A program made the translations under genes and the position numbers. From contig JAHQIY010000002.1 of the NCBI GenBank assembly GCA_019054805.1, positions 6,758,001-6,822,000 of the forward strand: a stretch of 64,000 bases of DNA, in the 5' to 3' direction. The stretch is from Brachionus manjavacas. Its lineage: Eukaryota; Rotifera; Eurotatoria; Ploima; Brachionidae. The notes beneath the pieces are model-generated. The model was not told where the DNA came from. It did not search any database and saw only the letters and a program-made list of their open reading frames with translations. Of this stretch, positions 59,439-64,000 are shown one piece after another (within the stretch, counting starts at the first letter, position 1; each line of letters starts with the position of its first letter).

Positions 59439-60455
59439 TTAGTTGGTTTTTCTTATCGTAAAAGTTTGTTGCTGGACCGGTTTGGCATTTTTTTGCTTCA
59501 ATTTCTCAATTTCCTCTTTCATAAAAAACTTGAATATACAATCTGTTACATAAACGGATATTTTAAAAAGTTTAATTCTAAACTTTTCAGTTCTAAAACC
59601 GGTCTGCGAGCTAAAATCATGCTTTAGGTACATAACAGGCTCTAGTTTTTCCGAGTCTGACTCTATAGCTGAAAGAATAAAAGCCGGAAAAATGAACCCA
59701 AATAGTGCTGCGTTGTAAATGTAAGCGTCAGCCACGGACAATATCAAAGACATGCTCAGACCAAAGCCCCAATAATACGGCCACCTTTGCTCAATGTGCT
59801 CAATGCGCTTCTTGATGCCCAGGCCTTTGTTGCACAATTTGTATTCAAACGCGTACAGTGCGTACAAGAAAGAAGTGTGAAAATGGCCCAACAGAACGCT
59901 CAGCCAAGAGGCTGGTATCAGTCCCATTAGTGAAGACTGCACCAAAAATATCAACTGCATGGTTACACTGAAAACCATGTCTGCAATGAGGTCCGAAAAC
60001 GACTGGTTCGGATTAGTTTTTGGCTTTCCGTATTTGAACTCGTATGCAATGTCGGCAATTTCCTGGTGCCATATTAGATTAAAAAGCTTGCATAGGAGGA
60101 ATACTGGCAAAATCCAAACTGATGAAAACAAAATGTGGAAACAAGGATTTAAGTAGTTGTTGATTAAATTGTGGTTGGAGGCGCTTATAAGTTTAAAAGC
60201 GATTGAGTTTAGCACCGGCATTAGGATGTAATTAAATATACATATACATAAAAAAAGAAAAACGCCATTTAGAATACAGCTTTGGATCAAATTTGTATAA
60301 AATTTATCATTTTTGCTCAATTGCTTTTTGCCAAGCGTCCGTGCTTGCTGGTTGGCCAGTATGGCGTTTTGTCTTTGAAAAAATTTGATGCTTCCGACTA
60401 GAGAGTCCTTGAATCCGTTCAAAAATTGCACCAAGCATACCTTGAGTGTAGCCAT
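59439..60455 (-). CDS. EI24: EI24 homologue, ER membrane autophagy protein
   Basis: 338 residues from the ATG at 60455. The open frame runs 28 codons further to an ATG at 60539, but MATLKVCLVQFLNGFKDSLV aligns with the start of animal EI24, so I prefer 60455. Single exon. Landmarks shared with vertebrate EI24 are NAILANQQARTLGKKQ (basic cytosolic stretch), SVWILPVFLLCKLFNLIWHQ followed by EIADIAYE, SDLIADMVFSVTMQLIFLVQ, and FEYKLCNKG through RIEHIEQRWPYYWGFGL. Roughly six hydrophobic segments. In mammals EI24 is an ER multipass protein needed for autophagosome-lysosome steps and induced by p53. The C-terminal tail is basic and polar. No introns in the coding part. Confidence 0.93.
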   Translation of the reverse strand: MATLKVCLVQFLNGFKDSLVGSIKFFQRQNAILANQQARTLGKKQLSKNDKFYTNLIQSCILNGVFLFLCICIFNYILMPVLNSIAFKLISASNHNLINNYLNPCFHILFSSVWILPVFLLCKLFNLIWHQEIADIAYEFKYGKPKTNPNQSFSDLIADMVFSVTMQLIFLVQSSLMGLIPASWLSVLLGHFHTSFLYALYAFEYKLCNKGLGIKKRIEHIEQRWPYYWGFGLSMSLILSVADAYIYNAALFGFIFPAFILSAIESDSEKLEPVMYLKHDFSSQTGFRTEKFRIKLFKISVYVTDCIFKFFMKEEIEKLKQKNAKPVQQQTFTIRKTN

Positions 60456-61433
60456 TAAAATCGACAAAATAAAAGTTAATTCTTTTGTTTTGGGTGTTTT
60501 TTTATTTAAGAATAAATTATAATTTATATTTCTAAGCATACTAGTATTGTCTAGGCATAATTTTAGATATAGAAAATTATGGAATTTGAGTGTTTATTCA
60601 AAATCTGGCATCTTGTTATTAATGGATTTGTGGCAATGGCATTTAAAAAATTTTCTTTTCAAACATTTTTCTGGTTGTACTTAGAATATTGGACCCAGTA
60701 CAAGGATATATTTTAAATAAAAGCATCTTTTGAGTGAACATCGCTTCTATTCTTCAAAAGTTAACTTGATATTGATTTGAAAAATTTTTTTTACAAATTA
60801 ATAATTGAGGTATAATCAATTGATTTAGTGAAAATTATTAAAATTTTTGTCTGATAGTTTAAGCCGATTTTTCTTACCAGATAGTAACAAGAAAAATTCG
60901 ACAAATTCCAAATGCATAGGTACTCGTTTGATTCTGGGGAGGAGTTGAGTTTGAGTCATTCAAAAAATTCCGACATTAGCCAAAGCTTGAGAGAAAAAAT
61001 CCAAAAAATTGGCATCTATTTTTCTACTCTATACCGGATTTTTTTTCGCTAACCCTTACTTTATTCAAACCTAAAATTTTATGTGTACATAAGTATTTTT
61101 GGGATTAAATTTTTGAGTTCTAAATGTCAGAAAAATAACCAAAATTTGTTGACTCAAATTGGGCATTTTTTCAAAAATTAATTATAAGGTTGCTTTACAA
61201 CGCTTTTGAATATGTTTAAGGTTAAATTATTTTTATCAAATTCACTAAAAAGCGTTTCTAGAAGATAAGATATTAATTTGGGGCTCAAATAAAATGTCTA
61301 TCTTGGGCAATAAATCTTTGCGCAAACAAAAATCAACTAATTTGTTCTCAAATAATTAGACAAACGTGATTTAAAAAATTTTTGAAAAATTTGAATTTTA
61401 GGCTTTAGAATAGAATAATATTGGCGCCAAAAA
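60456..61433. promoter_or_regulatory. Shared upstream region between EI24 and SLC35G-like genes
   Basis: Divergent genes separated by about 980 bp. AT-rich with no recognisable motif and no other gene. Both promoters should lie here, by position only. Confidence 0.35.
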
Positions 61434-62738
61434 ATGTCATTTAAATCTACACAAGAAAGTAACGCGGAACACGATGAAGACTCTTTGGTCGAATTAGGAG
61501 AATTTGCCATCATAAGCTCCTCAAAAGCTTCGCTGCGCTATCGTAGCGCGCATAGCTTAAACCAAAAAACACACAAACACGATCCAGCAAGTAGTAAGCT
61601 CATAGAAAATAAACAAGACTTGGAGACTTTTGTTCCAGAGTCGGACAGTTTCTTTGGTCGTACAAAAGCTTTTATATTTTACCCTTATCGTGGATATTTT
61701 TATGGTTTATTTTCGGCGTTTTTTTTCTGCTTATCTCAGATTTTTCTAAGACGTGCCAAATGGTTGTCAGCCGCTGACCACGCTACAATCCGCTACTTTT
61801 TCACGTTCATCACAATGACTACATTTATGAAATACCATCGAATGGACTTGTTTGGACCGAAAAAACAATTGAACTTACTCTTGATCCGGGGTTTAGTTGG
61901 ATATTTTTCTTTGATGTCGGTATATTTTGCTCTAATGCTCATTAATCCTTCAGATGTGGTGTCGCTGGCCCATGCTAGTCTTATAATTACTGCAATAATG
62001 TCCAGGATATTTCTAAAAGAAAAACTGACCATAGCCCATGTTTTCTCGATTTTTTTGACCGCAATTGGAGTCTTGTTCATCTCAAAACCAAGCTTTATAT
62101 TTGGTACCAAGCAAATGGTTCATTTATTGAATAGTACAAATGCAAGTCTATCTTCGGAGCCGTCTTTTGATGATTACAAAATACCGATTGGAGTGTCGAT
62201 GACATTTTTGGCTGCCATTTTCACCAGTGTCATTTTTTTAATCCTGAAAAAGCTTTCCAACTCCAAGGTACATTGGGCTTGCAGCACTATATGTGTAACA
62301 TGGTTCGGTCTACCACTGTCATTCACACTCAGTTCAGTGCTGGTACTTTTGGGTTTTTATCATAAAGATTTATCTAGTGAACAAGAAGAATTACCAATGG
62401 ACATTTTTTATTCATCAGTGGCTGCCGGCACGAGCCTCTTGGGTCAGATTTTTTTAAATATAGCCTTCAAGTACGAGGATGCGACCAAAATTGCCATCAC
62501 AAAGACTATAGATATGTTCTTTTCGTTTGTGTTACAATATTTATTACTAGATATAATGGTTGATAGTTGGAGTATATTTGGGGCCATTGCCATTCTAATC
62601 GGAACTTTTGCGGTACTTTTATTTAGACTTTTTGAGGACAAATATAAAAACTTGAATATGGAAATGGAAAATAGTAAAACAAAATTTAAACTATCGATCA
62701 AAAATTGTTTTTTAAAGATGCTTTTTTTCAAATTTTAA
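61434..62738 (+). CDS. SLC35G-type (EamA) membrane transporter
   Basis: 434 residues, one exon. A polar N-terminal tail of about 90 residues is followed by about ten hydrophobic helices in two EamA repeats. Telling blocks are YFYGLFSAFFFCLSQIFLRR, DHATIRYFFTFITM, RGLVGYFSLMSVYFALMLI then NPSDVVSLAHASLIITAIMS, RIFLKEKLTIAHVFSIFLTA then IGVLFISKPSFIFG, and in repeat 2 GQIFLNIAFKYEDATKIAIT. The layout and the R-x-x-x-G-Y-x-S/x-Y-x-A-L motifs match SLC35G1/TMEM20 and relatives, drug/metabolite transporter superfamily proteins at ER or plasma membrane with poorly defined substrates (human SLC35G1 was described as a STIM1 partner). A short basic tail ends KNCFLKMLFFKF. The exact SLC35G member cannot be decided by eye. 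Confidence 0.87.
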   Translation: MSFKSTQESNAEHDEDSLVELGEFAIISSSKASLRYRSAHSLNQKTHKHDPASSKLIENKQDLETFVPESDSFFGRTKAFIFYPYRGYFYGLFSAFFFCLSQIFLRRAKWLSAADHATIRYFFTFITMTTFMKYHRMDLFGPKKQLNLLLIRGLVGYFSLMSVYFALMLINPSDVVSLAHASLIITAIMSRIFLKEKLTIAHVFSIFLTAIGVLFISKPSFIFGTKQMVHLLNSTNASLSSEPSFDDYKIPIGVSMTFLAAIFTSVIFLILKKLSNSKVHWACSTICVTWFGLPLSFTLSSVLVLLGFYHKDLSSEQEELPMDIFYSSVAAGTSLLGQIFLNIAFKYEDATKIAITKTIDMFFSFVLQYLLLDIMVDSWSIFGAIAILIGTFAVLLFRLFEDKYKNLNMEMENSKTKFKLSIKNCFLKMLFFKF

Positions 62739-63761
62739 TAATTTTATTTGTAAAACTAGTCAAAAATTTGTTTTGTTATCTAAATTTTATAAAAATTTGA
62801 TTCTAAAAATTTTCCTAAAATATATAAATGAAGATAATAATTTTATTAAAAGAACTTGGAAAATAATTATCATTTGTTAATTAAATTCATTTACAAGATG
62901 TTATTGCATTTGCAAAAAATGTGCAAAGAGTTTAATCATTTAAGCTTTAAAATCTTTGATTAAAAAAAGGCTAAATGGATTGTGACTGAAATCCAAACTC
63001 TGACTGGCGAGCACTAACCCCTTTGAATTAAATTAAAGATCTAAGTCATAGCTGAAAATGATAATTAATGAAATAAAAAAATCCAAAATTGCTTAAAACA
63101 AAACAAAATATAATGTAGCTCTTAATTTAAAATTTACCATCTTTTTTAGAAAAAAAATTGATTTTTGAACTTTTTAAATTTAAAAATATATTTAAAAGAT
63201 CAAATTAGAATTAACTTTTTAAATTATTATTATTTAACTTTAATGCATTGATTAAGTGCAAAATTTAATCGATTTTTAAATTTAAAAAAGTAATCTGCAT
63301 CTTAAAAATTGTTTTATTTTAAATTAAAGCTACGTTTAATAAAAAAACACTATATTGTTTTAATAAATAAATTTTTTTTTTCATTAATTTAGCTACAAAA
63401 AATTATCTTATGATCTTCCTCCTTCCCTTTTTCTATTAGAGGGTTCATAACAATGAGACTCAAACAATTCTTGCTTTCAAAAGCCAGCGGTAATCTTCTT
63501 TCAATGAAAATCAGATATATAAAGTCTCTATTTTTCGTTTTTAGCTTTGATCTGATTCTATAAGTATTCTAAATTCTCTGTATGACATTTAGGTTAAATC
63601 ATAGTAAATTTTATGACAGCATGTAAGAGGAAAGAAGATTGAATGCTTCCTTGATATACTTCTGTTTTTATTTTAAAATATTCAGAGATTGCATAGTTAT
63701 TGCATAGTTAGCTTGTACTCAAAATAATCATAGAAATTTTTTTTTTACTATGTAAAGAATT
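62739..63761. other. 3' flank, AT-rich
   Basis: No gene recognised; holds the 3' end of the SLC35G-like transcript. Confidence 0.35.
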
Positions 63762-63897
63762 CAGGTTAATTTGGCGAACCAGAGTTGGTGAATTTACTCA
63801 GCCCGTAATTGAAAATACTATAGTCAGGCTGTTTTCAAAATTTTCGAAAAAAAATAGTATTTTAGAACCACCAACCCTCGTTCGTCAAATTTACCTG
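63762..63897. mobile_element. 136-bp MITE-like inverted repeat
   Basis: The ends CAGGTTAATTTGGCGAACCA and, inverted, CAGGTAAATTTGACGAACGA pair over about 30 bp with several mismatches, continuing into GTTGGTG. The CAGG terminus resembles hAT ends, but no 8-bp duplication is visible. Non-coding. Confidence 0.55.
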
Positions 63898-64000
63898 ATT
63901 TTTTTTACCTTGATAAAAATATTAGCACAGGTTCCTGAGATTAATCTTGATTTTTTATTAATGACTTTTGGGTATGAACACTTAATAAAATAAATTAAAA
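63898..64000. other. Window edge, nothing seen
   Basis: AT-rich, no feature recognised. Confidence 0.3.

Noticed and set aside
59959-62731. Antisense ORFs over EI24 and the SLC35G-like gene
   Set aside because: They overlap well-supported conserved genes on the opposite strand and have no similarity of their own.

Overview
This window is animal nuclear DNA, very AT-rich (roughly three quarters A+T), with short GT-AG introns (mostly 44-60 bp, a few to about 190 bp) and AATAAA-type polyadenylation signals. The proteins are metazoan. A buccalin/allatostatin-A-type neuropeptide precursor, an AKH/GnRH-type receptor and dense non-LTR retrotransposon debris point to a small-intron spiralian; a monogonont rotifer of the Brachionus type is my best guess, not a proven identity.

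Genes I can support, left to right: an acidic prothymosin-like protein (6.8-7.2 kb, +); Rab27 (15.7-16.4 kb, -); CLASRP/SWAP2, an SR-like splicing protein in nine exons (19.3-21.5 kb, -); an unrecognised tyrosine-rich acidic/basic protein (35.1-35.6 kb, -); a class A neuropeptide receptor of the AKH/GnRH/corazonin type in four exons (41.6-42.8 kb, +); ribosomal protein L27a/uL15 in four exons (51.8-52.6 kb, +), whose second intron holds a candidate H/ACA snoRNA; a three-exon buccalin-like neuropeptide precursor (55.3-55.9 kb, +); EI24 (59.4-60.5 kb, -); and an SLC35G-type EamA transporter (61.4-62.7 kb, +). The genes are not organised as a pathway. Two belong to neuropeptide signalling, but receptor and precursor are of different families and are probably not a cognate pair.

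Most of the rest is mobile-element debris. Non-LTR (LINE) relics of at least four families occur on both strands. Many end in a compact GC-richer hairpin followed by an (AAATA)n or (TAC)n/(ATT)n tail. Several cut-and-paste elements have both ends and target duplications visible: a hAT-like element (1158-2023, 8-bp duplication) that splits a LINE reading frame; a 700-bp element with 112-bp terminal inverted repeats, an 8-bp duplication and a tiny zinc-finger ORF (42997-43696); a hAT-like element with minisatellite arms (29146-29775, 8-bp duplication); and a PiggyBac-like element flanked by TTAA (45032-46209) nested inside another hAT-like element with its own 8-bp duplication (44903-46401). Further long-armed palindromes lie at 50.6-51.3 and 57.9-58.2 kb, and a short one at 63.8 kb.

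The remaining stretches (notably 10.7-13.4, 25.3-27.4, 32.2-35.0, 38.1-41.5, 52.6-55.2 and 56.2-57.8 kb) are AT-rich intergenic DNA in which I see no gene. Exon boundaries were assigned by hand from splice signals, reading-frame continuity and remembered family sequences; no search or alignment was run.
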